Assembly: GCA_934635385.1 (NCBI GenBank)
Contig: CAKTZI010000017.1
Location: 9,821-73,820 of the forward strand
Direction: 5' to 3'
Source: an uncultured Kiritimatiellota bacterium
GTDB taxonomy: Bacteria > Verrucomicrobiota > Kiritimatiellia > RFP12 > UBA1067
DNA length: 64,000 nucleotides
Every line of letters begins with the position of its first letter. Within the stretch, counting starts at the first letter, position 1. The notes beneath the pieces were generated by a model that had not been told where the DNA came from, ran no database searches, and was given only the letters and a program-made list of their open reading frames with translations. Of the stretch, positions 9,355-18,719 are shown piece by piece. The translations under genes were made by a program, and so were the position numbers.

Positions 9355-10653
9355 TCATAGCGGCAAGACCTCGATGGCGTTGGCGAGCGGGACGGACGGA
9401 TGCGTCTTCTCGCCGGGATGCCACGCAATCTCGATTTCGCCCTTTGCGTTCGGCACAACGCCGTCGGCAACGAGCCGACAGGCCTTTCGGAAATCGCCGC
9501 CCGGCGCCATCTGGACGGCGACCTCGACGGGCTTCTCCGCATCGACGACCGACTCGTTCATCACGAGATCGACCGGCATGAAGCGGCGATATTCGTTCCA
9601 GACCTCCGTATTGGTCAGCGTGCGGCGGAAAATGCGCAGACGGCGGATCTCGCACGTGCGCGCCTGTCCCTTCGGAAAGGCGATCCGGTCGATGCCGTCC
9701 ACGTCGGCGTGGAGGAACGCGGGGCTTCGCTGGCCGGGATTGAAGCAGACCCAGTACGGCAGCGTGTTGATGAAGTAGCGCGCCTCGCCGTCCGCGTTCC
9801 AGGTCAGCGTGACGAGCACCCAGTCGCCGCTCCGCCCGACGTACGAGCGGTTGTAGTTGAGTCCGCGCGGGTCGTCCGTCCGCGCCACCCAGATGCTCGC
9901 GCGCGCATCGGGATTCTGGTTCAGGCTGGCCCGGATGACCTCCGTCGCCCCACGTTTCAGGCTGAAGAGCGGCCCGTCCTTCGTCTTCGCCCGCGCCCAG
10001 AACATGAGGCCGCCGACCTGAGACGAAAGCGCGTTCGTCAACGCAATCTCGGACTGCTCCGGCGGCACCTCGTCCAGCGAAAGGGTCGGCTCGCGGACGG
10101 TCTTCGGCCGCTCCAGCCGAACGGTCGCGTGGACGAGATCAGCCACCTCGGCGACAACCCCGTAGGCGCGCAGGCCGAACGACGTGACCGGGCAGAGGCC
10201 GGGATGCAGCCCGGTCGCGATTTCGCGCCCGTCCAGCATGACCACGAGGTTCTTCGGCAGGACGGACACCTTCAGCTCGTGCCACGCGCCATCCGCATGC
10301 GCCGCGTTTCCCGTGTAGCGCGGCCCGCCGCATTTCTTTCCGTGGCGGTAGAAGTACGATTCGCAGACTTTCGCGTCGCGCATCGAGACGAGCGCGCGCG
10401 TGTCGCCGCTCTCCAGCGTCAGCATGAGCGCATACCCCGACTTGTTCTGCAGGCGTTCCGTCACCCGGAAGCGATACGAGATCTCGCAGGGGCCGTCCGC
10501 GTCCGCCACCTTGAACGCGGCCGTGCCGCCGTTCGCAAGGGCATAGCCGCCCGCCGTCGCCTGACAGCGCTTCAGGTCGCCCACCGAATAGGTTGCCTCT
10601 GCCGTGGCCGCCGCCAGCGTCAGAGCCGCAAGTGTCATGAGGATTTTTCGCAT
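9355..10653 (-). CDS. Secreted LamG-like glycan-binding protein
   Basis: A 432-residue exported protein, signal peptide MRKILMTLAALTLAAATAEA. Two concanavalin-like halves can be seen: about 25-190 (YRFRV, WHELKVSVL, LVVMLDGREIATG) and about 215-360 (GLMFWARAKT, WVLVTLTWNADG, ARYFINTLPYW). The tail EYRRFMPVDLVMNES and the terminus NAIEVLPL match the 1492-residue protein at 14203-18681 (VYRRGMPVDLVFNEA, NAIEVLKK), so it looks like a stand-alone version of that protein's binding modules. No catalytic residues were recognised. The ATG follows TATAAT by only six bases, so the transcript may be leaderless. Confidence 0.72.
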   Translation of the reverse strand: MRKILMTLAALTLAAATAEATYSVGDLKRCQATAGGYALANGGTAAFKVADADGPCEISYRFRVTERLQNKSGYALMLTLESGDTRALVSMRDAKVCESYFYRHGKKCGGPRYTGNAAHADGAWHELKVSVLPKNLVVMLDGREIATGLHPGLCPVTSFGLRAYGVVAEVADLVHATVRLERPKTVREPTLSLDEVPPEQSEIALTNALSSQVGGLMFWARAKTKDGPLFSLKRGATEVIRASLNQNPDARASIWVARTDDPRGLNYNRSYVGRSGDWVLVTLTWNADGEARYFINTLPYWVCFNPGQRSPAFLHADVDGIDRIAFPKGQARTCEIRRLRIFRRTLTNTEVWNEYRRFMPVDLVMNESVVDAEKPVEVAVQMAPGGDFRKACRLVADGVVPNAKGEIEIAWHPGEKTHPSVPLANAIEVLPL

Positions 10654-10659
10654 ACGTGA

Positions 10660-10713
10660 ATTATATCAAAAAGTTTCTTATCTTTGGCGCACGACGTGCT
10701 TATATTTTACGCA
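10660..10713 (-). promoter_or_regulatory. Conserved 54-bp promoter element, copy A
   Basis: Contains the TATAAT (10665-10660) placed six bases before the ATG at 10653, preceded by ACTTTTTGA, AAGATAAG, TGCGCC and AAAATATAAGCACG. It matches 48 of 54 bases of the element at 23563-23616. Conservation over two widely separated genes points to a shared regulator or sigma factor. Confidence 0.6.
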
Positions 10714-10735
10714 CACGCGAAGCCCTCAAAATTTT

Positions 10736-10781
10736 GGCAAACAGCCGTTTGCCATACGAGCGTTTGCCATACAGCCGTTTG
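10736..10781. promoter_or_regulatory. GTTTGCC inverted/direct repeat cluster (operator candidate)
   Basis: GGCAAAC-AGCC-GTTTGCC (10736-10753) is a perfect 7-bp inverted repeat. It is followed by two more half-sites, CGTTTGCCATAC and AGCCGTTTGTGA. The cluster is about 85-130 bases upstream of the LamG gene at 10653, a suitable place for an operator. Confidence 0.4.
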
Positions 10782-10860
10782 TGATGGAAGTATGCCAAAG
10801 CGGCTGCGTGTACGTCAACTGCGTCACTATGGACACAGATTTGGCTCTTGAATGTTTTAG

Positions 10861-11105
10861 AAAAACACAGAGCCGTTTCACGGGGCAAGGAGAGGGTCAC
10901 GAGAGATGTGCTTCTCGCGTTCAGCGAACTCTTCTTGCTCCCTGCCGTTGCTGATTTCAACGCAAAGGTCGCAAAGGTTTTGACGCAAAGGTCGCAAAGG
11001 CTCTTGCCATCAAGCCAACCAAGGTCTTTGCGTGCCTTTGCGTCTCTCCCCCTTCGCGCCCTTTGCGTTAAGCCCAGACACCCTGAAGGGCGCAGAAATG
11101 ATACA
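10861..11105. repeat. MITE-like repeat, copy 2 (right end lost)
   Basis: Starts AAAAACACAGAGCCG, as in the other copies, and keeps the CGCAAAG/CTTTGCG interior and the CCCAGACACCCTGAAGG segment. The right terminal repeat is missing. Together with the promoter-side repeats it fills the gap from 10714 to 11125; nothing else was recognised there. Confidence 0.55.
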
Positions 11106-11125
11106 TTTATCTGCACCTTCAAATG

Positions 11126-13852
11126 CTAAAACAGCACACTTTTCTGCACCATGGACCTAATAAGGCTTCTACAATTAGCCGATTGGCCGCCGCCGAGCTT
11201 CGGGCGTCTCTCCAGCGGCTGCGGACGCCCCTCCTCGAAGCACGGCCAGCCGTCCGCGCCCCACCGCAGCTCCTGCAGCATCATCGGACGGTCCAGCGCG
11301 TTCGTCAGCGCCGCGTCGTGCGCATGGTAGAACATCCAGTCGCGTCCGTCCAGATCCGTGAAGACGTCGCCGTTGTGCCCCGGTCCCGTGAAGCGGCCGC
11401 CCGGCGCGGACGCGAGAATCGGCTGCGCCAGCCCCGCCGTCAGCAGATTCCCCTCGCGGTCGCGGAACGCACCGTCGATCGCCTCCGCGCGCCCGACGAG
11501 CAGATGGTACGTGCCCTTGTCAAACCTTCCGCCCGACAGGAACAGCCACCACGCCCCGTGGCGCGGCAGGATGTACGCCCCCTCCCAGCAGCCCGGCGCG
11601 CCGAACAGGTCTGTTCCGTCGTTGCGCCGTCCCGCGACGTGCACAGGCTTCGCGCCCGGCTTCAGGGCCCGCCCGTCGCGCGTCAGTTCGATGCGGTGGA
11701 CGCCGTCCTGGCAGCTGCCAAAGAACATCCACACCCGCCCGTCCGCCTCGCGCACGCACGGGTCGATCGCGTTGAGGATGTCGATCTTCCGTCCGTCGAT
11801 CACCGTGCCGACATACGAAAACGGTCCGTCGGGACGGTCCGACGCCAGAACGGGGATGCGGCAGTCTTCGTTGCTGACGAACAGCGACACGTACAGCAGC
11901 CACCTGCCCTGTATCTTCACGACGCACGGCGCCCAGACGGCGGACGTCACGTTGGTCAGCGCCGCGCGCGCCGGCGGCGCGAGGGGATCGTGCGCGACGG
12001 CTTCCCAGTCCGTGAGGTTGCGGCTGCGGTGCATCTTTTCCACAGGCGTCGTCAGCGCATAGAACCAGCCGTCCCCACCGTCCCACACCGTCGGATCGGG
12101 CCCGTTCGGCGAAATGACGGGATTCGCGAACAGGGGCTTTTCCTCTTGCGGAAGCCGCTCCAGCAGCTGCGGCTTCCCGTCCGTGAAGCGCGGCCAGCCG
12201 TCCGCGTCCCAGAAGATCTCCTGCAGGCACGTCGGGCGCGGAATCTGGATGGCGTCATCGGGACGCGGCATCAGACTGCGCCGGTGCGCATGGTAGAACA
12301 TGTAGGTGCGCCCGCCGGGCAACGTGACGATCTCGCCGTTGTGCCCGGGGCCGTCGATCTCCTCTCCCTCGGCCGACGACAGGATCTTCTCGTAGCGCCC
12401 CGCCGTCGCCGGTTCGCCCGCACGGTCGGCGAACACGCCGTCCAGCGTGCGCGACCGCACGACGTTGACCGCGTATGTCCATTCGTTGTAGTGTCCCGTC
12501 GAGCCGAACAGGTACCACCAGCCGTCCCTGCGGAAGAGATACCCGCCCTCGATGCCGTCCGCCGTCACGCGCTCCAGCCGCGAACCCGGCAGCGGATGCA
12601 GCCCGTCCGCCGCCAGACGCCCCCGGTGGATGCCGCCGACCGAGCCCGAGAAGAGCCAGACCTCGCCGCGCTCGTCCACGACGACTTCGGGATCGACGCA
12701 CAGGTCGGGGATGCCCGTCCCTTCCGAATCCCGCACAAAGCCCTGGAAGGCGAACGGCCCTTCCGGCCTGTCCGCCGCGAACGCCGCGACGCGGTTCCTC
12801 TCGGACGACTCCATGACCGTGCAGTAGAGGAGCCAGCGTCCGCCGATCTTCACGACGTCGGGCGCCCAGAACGACGTCGATGTCGTCCACGCCGCCGCCT
12901 TGCGCCGCTCCTCTTCGGGGACGGGCGGCAGCCCGAGGCTCGTCCAGTTGACGAGATCGGCGCTCGCGAGCGTGTCCTCCAACCCCGTCGCCGCCGAATA
13001 CCAGCGCACGCCGTCCGTCCAGACCGTCGGGTCGGACCAGTTGCGCCGGATGACGGGGTTCTCGAACCGCGCGCCGCCGGGCGTCTGCCGGATCACGGCT
13101 TTCGAGGACGCGGGACAGACGGGCTTTCGCGGCGGCCGCCAGTCCGGCAGGCGGACCGGCTCCTTCAGCAGCGTCGCCGCGCCGATCATCCACAGGGCGC
13201 CGGGCGAATCGCCGACCTCGAACGCGACGGACGCGAGCGGCTTGCGTTCCGGCAGGGGAAAGACGCTCGCGAAGACGCGCACCGGCTGCGGCGCGTCGCC
13301 CTGCCGGTAGGCGCAGACGGCGTTCGTGCCGCCCGCCCCCATCCACCAGTCGGAGACGTCCGTCCCCGAAACGACGGGCACGACGTTCGTGGCGCCGTCG
13401 GCAAACGCGAAGCGGATGAAGCCGTGCGGCGTGCCGGGCCGCGCCGCGCGCCCCGCCGTGTGCAGCAGGGCCAGCGCGCCGGGGCCTGTCCCCGTAAACG
13501 CGCCGGCCTCCGCCCCGGCAGGGACGGGAACCGACACCTGGCGCGGCGCGCCGCCGAACCCCTCCGCCGACAGCAGAACGAGATCTTTCCCGCCCGCCTT
13601 GCGCCCGTTGACGACCTCGAACGGGATGCCGAAGGCGTCCATCCGTCCGTCCGGGATGGCGTCCGGCGACACGAAGCCCGGCGTCGCGTTCCAGCCGCGG
13701 ACTGCCTCGCCGTCGCACCAGCTGCGGTTGCGGACGGACGCCAAATCAAGCGCGCGCGCCTCTGGACGCGATACGTCCGGCGAGGCAGCGGCGCGCCCGT
13801 CCGCGACAGTCAATGCGACAACCGCCACCATGAGCAATACAGGCCAATTCAT
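11126..13852 (-). CDS. Secreted protein with two GH43-type domains
   Basis: Taking the ATG at 13852 (signal peptide MNWPVLLMVAVVALTVADG) gives 908 residues; the frame stays open upstream only into the repeat. After an N-terminal beta-sandwich of about 230 residues come two five-bladed propellers. Domain 1 starts NPVIRRNWSDPTVW and contains DPEVVVDERGEVWLF and GPGHNGEIV. Domain 2 starts NPVISPNGPDPTVW and contains IDPCVREADGRVWMF and GPGHNGDVF. The Asp of DPTV, the central Asp and a later Glu are the usual GH43 catalytic set. Expected activity is on arabinose- or xylose-containing side chains. The last 25 residues (after PLERRPKL) look like read-through into unrelated sequence. Confidence 0.85.
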   Translation of the reverse strand: MNWPVLLMVAVVALTVADGRAAASPDVSRPEARALDLASVRNRSWCDGEAVRGWNATPGFVSPDAIPDGRMDAFGIPFEVVNGRKAGGKDLVLLSAEGFGGAPRQVSVPVPAGAEAGAFTGTGPGALALLHTAGRAARPGTPHGFIRFAFADGATNVVPVVSGTDVSDWWMGAGGTNAVCAYRQGDAPQPVRVFASVFPLPERKPLASVAFEVGDSPGALWMIGAATLLKEPVRLPDWRPPRKPVCPASSKAVIRQTPGGARFENPVIRRNWSDPTVWTDGVRWYSAATGLEDTLASADLVNWTSLGLPPVPEEERRKAAAWTTSTSFWAPDVVKIGGRWLLYCTVMESSERNRVAAFAADRPEGPFAFQGFVRDSEGTGIPDLCVDPEVVVDERGEVWLFSGSVGGIHRGRLAADGLHPLPGSRLERVTADGIEGGYLFRRDGWWYLFGSTGHYNEWTYAVNVVRSRTLDGVFADRAGEPATAGRYEKILSSAEGEEIDGPGHNGEIVTLPGGRTYMFYHAHRRSLMPRPDDAIQIPRPTCLQEIFWDADGWPRFTDGKPQLLERLPQEEKPLFANPVISPNGPDPTVWDGGDGWFYALTTPVEKMHRSRNLTDWEAVAHDPLAPPARAALTNVTSAVWAPCVVKIQGRWLLYVSLFVSNEDCRIPVLASDRPDGPFSYVGTVIDGRKIDILNAIDPCVREADGRVWMFFGSCQDGVHRIELTRDGRALKPGAKPVHVAGRRNDGTDLFGAPGCWEGAYILPRHGAWWLFLSGGRFDKGTYHLLVGRAEAIDGAFRDREGNLLTAGLAQPILASAPGGRFTGPGHNGDVFTDLDGRDWMFYHAHDAALTNALDRPMMLQELRWGADGWPCFEEGRPQPLERRPKLGGGQSANCRSLIRSMVQKSVLF

Positions 13853-13887
13853 CTTGGATTTACCTTTGCATCTTGAGTGTTTTTTGG

Positions 13888-14185
13888 AAAACACAGAGCC
13901 GCTACGCGGGGCAAGGTGAGTGTCGCGAGAGATGTGCTTCGCATCCTGTGCGACCTTTTCTTGCACCCAATACGCTTTTTCAACGCAAAGTCCGCAAAGG
14001 TCATGACGCAAAGTTCGCAAAGGCTGTAGACATCAATCCGACCAAGGTCTTTGCGTACCTTTGCGTCTCTCCCCTTCGCGCTCTTTGCGTTAAGCCCTGA
14101 CACCCTGAAGGAGCGACGAAGCCGACAGACAAGCGCGAAGCGTAACTCCCTGTCACCTCGCCCGGCCGATGGCCGCTCTGTGTTT
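13888..14185. repeat. MITE-like repeat, copy 3 (most complete)
   Basis: About 298 bp, bounded by AAAACACAGAGCCGC on the left and GGCCGCTCTGTGTTTA on the right, giving inverted termini of 11-12 bp. The interior has CGCAAAGTCCGCAAAGG, its inverse CTTTGCGTCTCTCCCC, and GAAGGAGCGACGAAGCC. It fills the space between the GH43 gene and the next gene. No transposase is encoded. Confidence 0.65.
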
Positions 14186-14202
14186 ATCAATCTCTCGCGC
14201 AC

Positions 14203-17200
14203 TTATTTCTTCAGCACCTCGATCGCGTTGACGAAGCGGACGCAGGGATAGGCCGACTGGCCGCGATGATCGCGGCCCTTGCCGGGCACGTGGACGAAGC
14301 TGACCGTCAGGAGACCGTCCGCGCCGACCGTGACGTCCTTCTCCAACGCGACGGCCTTGTTGATGTCGCCGCCGACCGCCTTGTAGAGGTCGAAGGGCTT
14401 CGCGAGCGCCTGCCCGTTCGCCGTCACGTCGAAGAGCCACCAGTCCGCGCGCCAGTCGGGCTCCCAGCCGCAGTGGAAGAGCATCCGCAGCCGGTAGATC
14501 CCCGGCTCAAGCTTGAACCGGTAGCCGTCCACGTCGTAGCATTCGGTGTTGTAGACTTCGAGACAGTCGGTCGTCGCCTCCATGTTGCGCGTCTCGCGGA
14601 AGGAGCGCGACGCCTTGCCGAGGTAGCCGTAGGTCTTGCCGTCCCACGCCTGGTCGGGCGAGAAGAGCCGTCCGCCCGCGCGCGTGAACGTCTTCGAGCC
14701 GCAGTCGATGCGCACGACGCCCTTCGCGCGGTCGGCGCGCTGCTCCGTACGGTTCGCGATGTCGCCGAAGGCGATGAACGCCTTCTCGATCGGCTGCAGG
14801 TAGAACAGGCGGTGCGCCTCGCAGAGCGCGCCGCGCGCAAGCGCGGCCTGGCCCGCCGCGAGCGCCGCCCGCGCCTCCGCCACGTCGTCGCCCGCCTTCT
14901 CCAGCGCGTCCAGCACGCGGCCGACCTCGGCGATGCGGCCGTCATAGCAGCGTTTCGCCTCTTTCGACAGTTTCACCGTGAGCGGCCCGAACGCCTGCGC
15001 CGCGCCCGGCACGAAGAAGCTCCGCAGCTGGAACGGCTTCAGCTCGATCTTCTTCCACGTGTCCGTCTCGTCCGTCGAGAGGTCGACGGCCCTCGCCTTG
15101 TCGGACAGCACCGCCGTCTGCGGCGTGTGGTGCATGTTGACGACGTAGAAGTATGTGCCCTCCTTCGTGACGAGGTAGCGCCCGACGACCGGATCGGCCA
15201 CGCCGCCCATGTCCGTGAACGGCACGGCCGGAAGCGCGCAGTACGCCTGGCAGAACTCGCGCGTCTCGTCCTCCGCGCCGAGCATCCCCGGCGGCTGGTC
15301 GCCGATCTGGTAGTTGAGCGCGTCGCCGACGCCGATGCAGAACGCCGGCTCCTTGAGGAAGTAGCGTCCCCACGGCTTCACGTCCTGGTCCTGGAAGTAG
15401 CTGCGGAAGTTCACGTCGTCGAGCGTCTTGACGAACGTCTCGAAGTAGGCGCCGGACGACGCGGCCGTCGGCCACGCGCCGTACTTCTCCTTCACCATCC
15501 TGTAGAGCGGCAGGTTCGCGTCGTAGAGGCTGTCGAGCGAGTCGCCCTCGTCGAGCCCTCGGAACAGGTTCCACGCATGACTCGTGTAGCCGCGCGAGAC
15601 GCCGATCTTCAGCCCCGGAATCTTCAGCAGGGCGGGGACGTCGATGCCGCGGTCCTCGTACTGCGTCTCGAGGTTGTTGCCGCCCATGCCCATCAGCGAC
15701 GAGCCGACCTTGACGGAAATCGTGAAGTCGGGGTTCGCCTCGCGGAGGCGCCGCGACAGTTTCTTCATGTAGTCCGTCACGCGCCCCGCCCGCCACGCGA
15801 GCCACTTCGCGCGCACGGCCGAGTTGGTGTCCGTCAGGAAGTCGTGGCGCTTCGGATACGCCGCCTTGGGCGTCGGCGCTCTCGTGACGTCGAGCCGGTC
15901 GGCGACGAGCGCGGGCACGGCGCAGTCCGCCGGCAGCTTCACGCCGCTGTCACGCTGGAACGCCGCGACGTTGTAGTCGTCGTAGCCGTACTGCAGGCCG
16001 GCGAACGCGCCGAACCAGCCGCCGATGAGGTCGTAGTCGATGCCCGCCATGCCGCGCGTCGAGTAGCGCTGCACGAAGTCCGCGAAGTAGCCGATGAGGG
16101 CGTCCTGCAGGTCGGGGTTGCCGATGTTGCACTGCACGTTGCGGTCATAGCCCTTGTTGACGTTGCCCTCGCGGTCGACCTGAAGCCAGCCGCGCTCGAA
16201 GTACTTGCAGTCCGTCTCGCGGAAGCGCATGCCCTGCGGCGCGTTGCGCAGGTAGATGCGCCCGTAGTAGTCGATGCCGTTGCGGCCGAGCGCGTCGATC
16301 ATCGAGCCGAGGTCGCCCTGGTTCTTCGGATAGATGCCTGTCCACCGCGCCCCCTCGACCGGGCCGAGCGTGAACCAGTAGCGCACGAGCGCGTAGTGGA
16401 AGGCGTTCTGCCCCGTGTAGGCGCAGTACTTCACAATCTCGTCCGTCGTCTTCGCCGAGTTGCGTCCCGTGTGCTCGGGGTTGAAGTTGTTGTCCACCGT
16501 CTGGTCTTCGTCCATGTGCCCGAACGAGCGCGCCTTGAAGCCCTTCGGCTTGCGCACGGCGAGGCGCGGCAGCTCGGCGATGCGCCAGACGCGCAGCGCG
16601 CGCACGGCCGCCGGACGCCCGCCCGCGAGCGTCCGCACCTCGAAGAGCATCTTCGCCGTCGACGGATAGAAGTAGAAGCGGCTCTTCTGCATCTTGCCCG
16701 TGTTCGGATAGGAGTCGCCCGCCTGGATGCCGCACTGCAGGCGGTCGCGGTTCTCCACGCCCTTCGGCCCCGTGTAGCGATGCATGTAGAGGCCCATGAG
16801 GCGCGTCTTGTCGTCCGGCCACTCCACTTCGAGGACGCACGGCTGGCCGAGCGCGCTTTCGGGGAAGTCGACGACCGTCGAGACGCGCTCGCCGCCCGCC
16901 GCGCCGACTTCGAGATAGCGTCCCGCGCCCGTCTCGCGCATCGCGACCGCGCCGCTCTTGAGCTCCATGTCGCCCGGCTGGTCGAAGACGCGGCAGACGA
17001 CCTGCTCGCCAAGCGTCCACGGCTCCTTCGTCGCGGGCACGGCCGTCAGGTCGACGTTTTTCGTGACTTCGAAGCAGAGCGTCCGCACGAAGCGCGACGT
17101 GCCGCCGTCGTCGGGACGCCGGTGCGAGACTTCGCAGGTGAGCGCGTATTCGCCCTCCGGCAGCGTGATGGTGTCGCACGGCACGTCCTGCACCTCATGG

Positions 17201-18681
17201 ACGCGCAGGTTGCGGTAGACTGTCTCGCCGCCGGCGACGGGGATCTTCTTCCAGCCCGTCCGCCGCGTCGCGTCCTTCCTGTCGCCGTAGACCGGCTCGT
17301 AGCGCGCGATCGCCATCTTCAGGTCGACGAGGGCCTTCGTGAGGCCCATGCCCTCGTAGGGCGCGGGACGCCGGAACCAGCCGCCCGGCGCGATCGTCGG
17401 CGTGACCTGCATCGGCACGCCGGCCGGATACGCCGCCTCGTTGAAGACGAGATCGACCGGCATGCCCCGGCGGTACACGTCGTCGATCTCCCTGTGGCCG
17501 ATCGTGCGGTGGTAGACGCGCACGTCCGAGACCCAGTTCTGCTTGTCTTCCCCGCGCGCGAACTTCTCGAAGCGAACCTGCGTGATCTCGCCGAGGCGGT
17601 TGCCGATGACCGGCCACTGGTAGCGCTCGCCCGGCGAACTCGTCGTCGCGAACGGGATGCCGTCGATGAAGAGCAGCGCCACGCCGTCCGGCCGCCACGT
17701 GAACGCGAGGTGGAACCAGTCGCCGTCGCGCTTCGCCCCCATGCCGACGCGCCGCTGGAACGCGAGCGTCTTGCCCCCTTCCATCGCCACGTGCACGAGC
17801 GCCCAGTCGTCGTTCTGCGACGTGCTGAGCGAGAGCATCTGCTGCCCCGCCGCGTTCAGGAAGCGGATCGGCGCGCCGCCCCGCGACGGATGCCGCACCC
17901 ACGCCATCACGCCGCCCTGCGCGGACGACACCGCGTTGGAGATCGGGTAGACGAGGTGCGGATGGTTGCCGCCGAAGCCCTTGTCGGTGAAGACAAGCGA
18001 CTTCCCCGTCACCCCCTCGTCCGAGAACGCGCTCGCCCGGTCGGCGGACGGCGCGATCTTCTGCCCGTCCGGCCCGTAGGCGTCGCGCGTGCCGTCGAAC
18101 GCCGCCCGGAACGTCGGCGGCCCGACCGCGGCGTCCGCCTTCGTGTCCACGGGCTCGACCGTGAAGTCCTTCACTTCAAGTGCCGTGTTGTAGTGGTAGA
18201 GCGACAGCTTCTTGAGCGGCAGGATCCGGCGCGTCTCCATCGTCGCGTATTCGCCGTTGTAGCGCACCGAGAACCCGACGTCCGTCGCCTTCAGCTCGAA
18301 CGTCGCCCACGGCGCGTCCGCGCCGACCGGCACGTTCACGTCCTTCGCCGTCACCTGTCCCCTGGTCAGCCAGTTCCCGCCCGGCGACTTCAGGTCGAAG
18401 CAGACGCCCGTGCCGCTCGTGTAGAGCTTGCCGGCGTTGCCGTCGCGATCCGTGAAGTCCAGCCCCCAGTGGTGGCCTTTCGACGCGGGGTTCGTCCCCG
18501 TCGCGCGGAACTTGAACGTGATGCGGAACGGCTGTGCGATCTGTTCGGCCGTCACGGGGAGCTTCCACCCCTTGACGCCGATGTTGTCGCCCGTGTAGTC
18601 GACCGCCGCACCGCCGTGGACGGCCATCGCCGCCGCCGCCGCGAGCAGCGCACCCCAACGCCTGATTGTCTTCAATGTCAT
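14203..18681 (-). CDS. Very large secreted glycan-active protein (LamG modules, central barrel, malectin-like end)
   Basis: From the ATG at 18681 the protein has 1492 residues and begins MTLKTIRRWGALLAAAAAMA. The frame is open upstream but without a signal sequence. Two concanavalin-like modules fill roughly 25-165 and 190-350. A linker with MPVDLVFNEA follows, then beta-sandwich domains. A central TIM-barrel-like region (about 620-1060) contains WTGIYPKNQGDLGSMIDAL, GIDYYGRIYLRN, GMAGIDYDLIGGWF and DFTISVKVGSS, resembling uncharacterised glycosyl-hydrolase-like barrels. The last 200 residues resemble malectin/carbohydrate-binding domains, ending FVNAIEVLKK. No precise family or substrate is claimed. 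ATG follows TATAAT by six bases. Confidence 0.72.
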   Translation of the reverse strand: MTLKTIRRWGALLAAAAAMAVHGGAAVDYTGDNIGVKGWKLPVTAEQIAQPFRITFKFRATGTNPASKGHHWGLDFTDRDGNAGKLYTSGTGVCFDLKSPGGNWLTRGQVTAKDVNVPVGADAPWATFELKATDVGFSVRYNGEYATMETRRILPLKKLSLYHYNTALEVKDFTVEPVDTKADAAVGPPTFRAAFDGTRDAYGPDGQKIAPSADRASAFSDEGVTGKSLVFTDKGFGGNHPHLVYPISNAVSSAQGGVMAWVRHPSRGGAPIRFLNAAGQQMLSLSTSQNDDWALVHVAMEGGKTLAFQRRVGMGAKRDGDWFHLAFTWRPDGVALLFIDGIPFATTSSPGERYQWPVIGNRLGEITQVRFEKFARGEDKQNWVSDVRVYHRTIGHREIDDVYRRGMPVDLVFNEAAYPAGVPMQVTPTIAPGGWFRRPAPYEGMGLTKALVDLKMAIARYEPVYGDRKDATRRTGWKKIPVAGGETVYRNLRVHEVQDVPCDTITLPEGEYALTCEVSHRRPDDGGTSRFVRTLCFEVTKNVDLTAVPATKEPWTLGEQVVCRVFDQPGDMELKSGAVAMRETGAGRYLEVGAAGGERVSTVVDFPESALGQPCVLEVEWPDDKTRLMGLYMHRYTGPKGVENRDRLQCGIQAGDSYPNTGKMQKSRFYFYPSTAKMLFEVRTLAGGRPAAVRALRVWRIAELPRLAVRKPKGFKARSFGHMDEDQTVDNNFNPEHTGRNSAKTTDEIVKYCAYTGQNAFHYALVRYWFTLGPVEGARWTGIYPKNQGDLGSMIDALGRNGIDYYGRIYLRNAPQGMRFRETDCKYFERGWLQVDREGNVNKGYDRNVQCNIGNPDLQDALIGYFADFVQRYSTRGMAGIDYDLIGGWFGAFAGLQYGYDDYNVAAFQRDSGVKLPADCAVPALVADRLDVTRAPTPKAAYPKRHDFLTDTNSAVRAKWLAWRAGRVTDYMKKLSRRLREANPDFTISVKVGSSLMGMGGNNLETQYEDRGIDVPALLKIPGLKIGVSRGYTSHAWNLFRGLDEGDSLDSLYDANLPLYRMVKEKYGAWPTAASSGAYFETFVKTLDDVNFRSYFQDQDVKPWGRYFLKEPAFCIGVGDALNYQIGDQPPGMLGAEDETREFCQAYCALPAVPFTDMGGVADPVVGRYLVTKEGTYFYVVNMHHTPQTAVLSDKARAVDLSTDETDTWKKIELKPFQLRSFFVPGAAQAFGPLTVKLSKEAKRCYDGRIAEVGRVLDALEKAGDDVAEARAALAAGQAALARGALCEAHRLFYLQPIEKAFIAFGDIANRTEQRADRAKGVVRIDCGSKTFTRAGGRLFSPDQAWDGKTYGYLGKASRSFRETRNMEATTDCLEVYNTECYDVDGYRFKLEPGIYRLRMLFHCGWEPDWRADWWLFDVTANGQALAKPFDLYKAVGGDINKAVALEKDVTVGADGLLTVSFVHVPGKGRDHRGQSAYPCVRFVNAIEVLKK

Positions 18682-18687
18682 GACAGT

Positions 18688-18693
18688 ATTATA
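18688..18693 (-). promoter_or_regulatory. -10 box of the 1492-residue protein gene
   Basis: Minus strand AAGTATAATACTGTC runs directly into the ATG at 18681. TATAAT ends six bases before ATG, so the A of ATG would be about +1. No ribosome-binding site fits in between. Confidence 0.6.
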
Positions 18694-18719
18694 CTTGATT
18701 TTGGTTTGCTGATTTTGGC

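Noticed and set aside
6626..9778. A 1050-codon open frame on the plus strand across the rhamnosidase gene
   Set aside because: Same antisense artefact; it spans repeats and two genes and has low-complexity Arg-rich content.
11126..14020. Longer N-terminus for the GH43 protein, starting in the repeat
   Set aside because: The extra 56 residues derive from the MITE-like element, while MNWPVLLMVAVVALTV at 13852 is a clean signal peptide.
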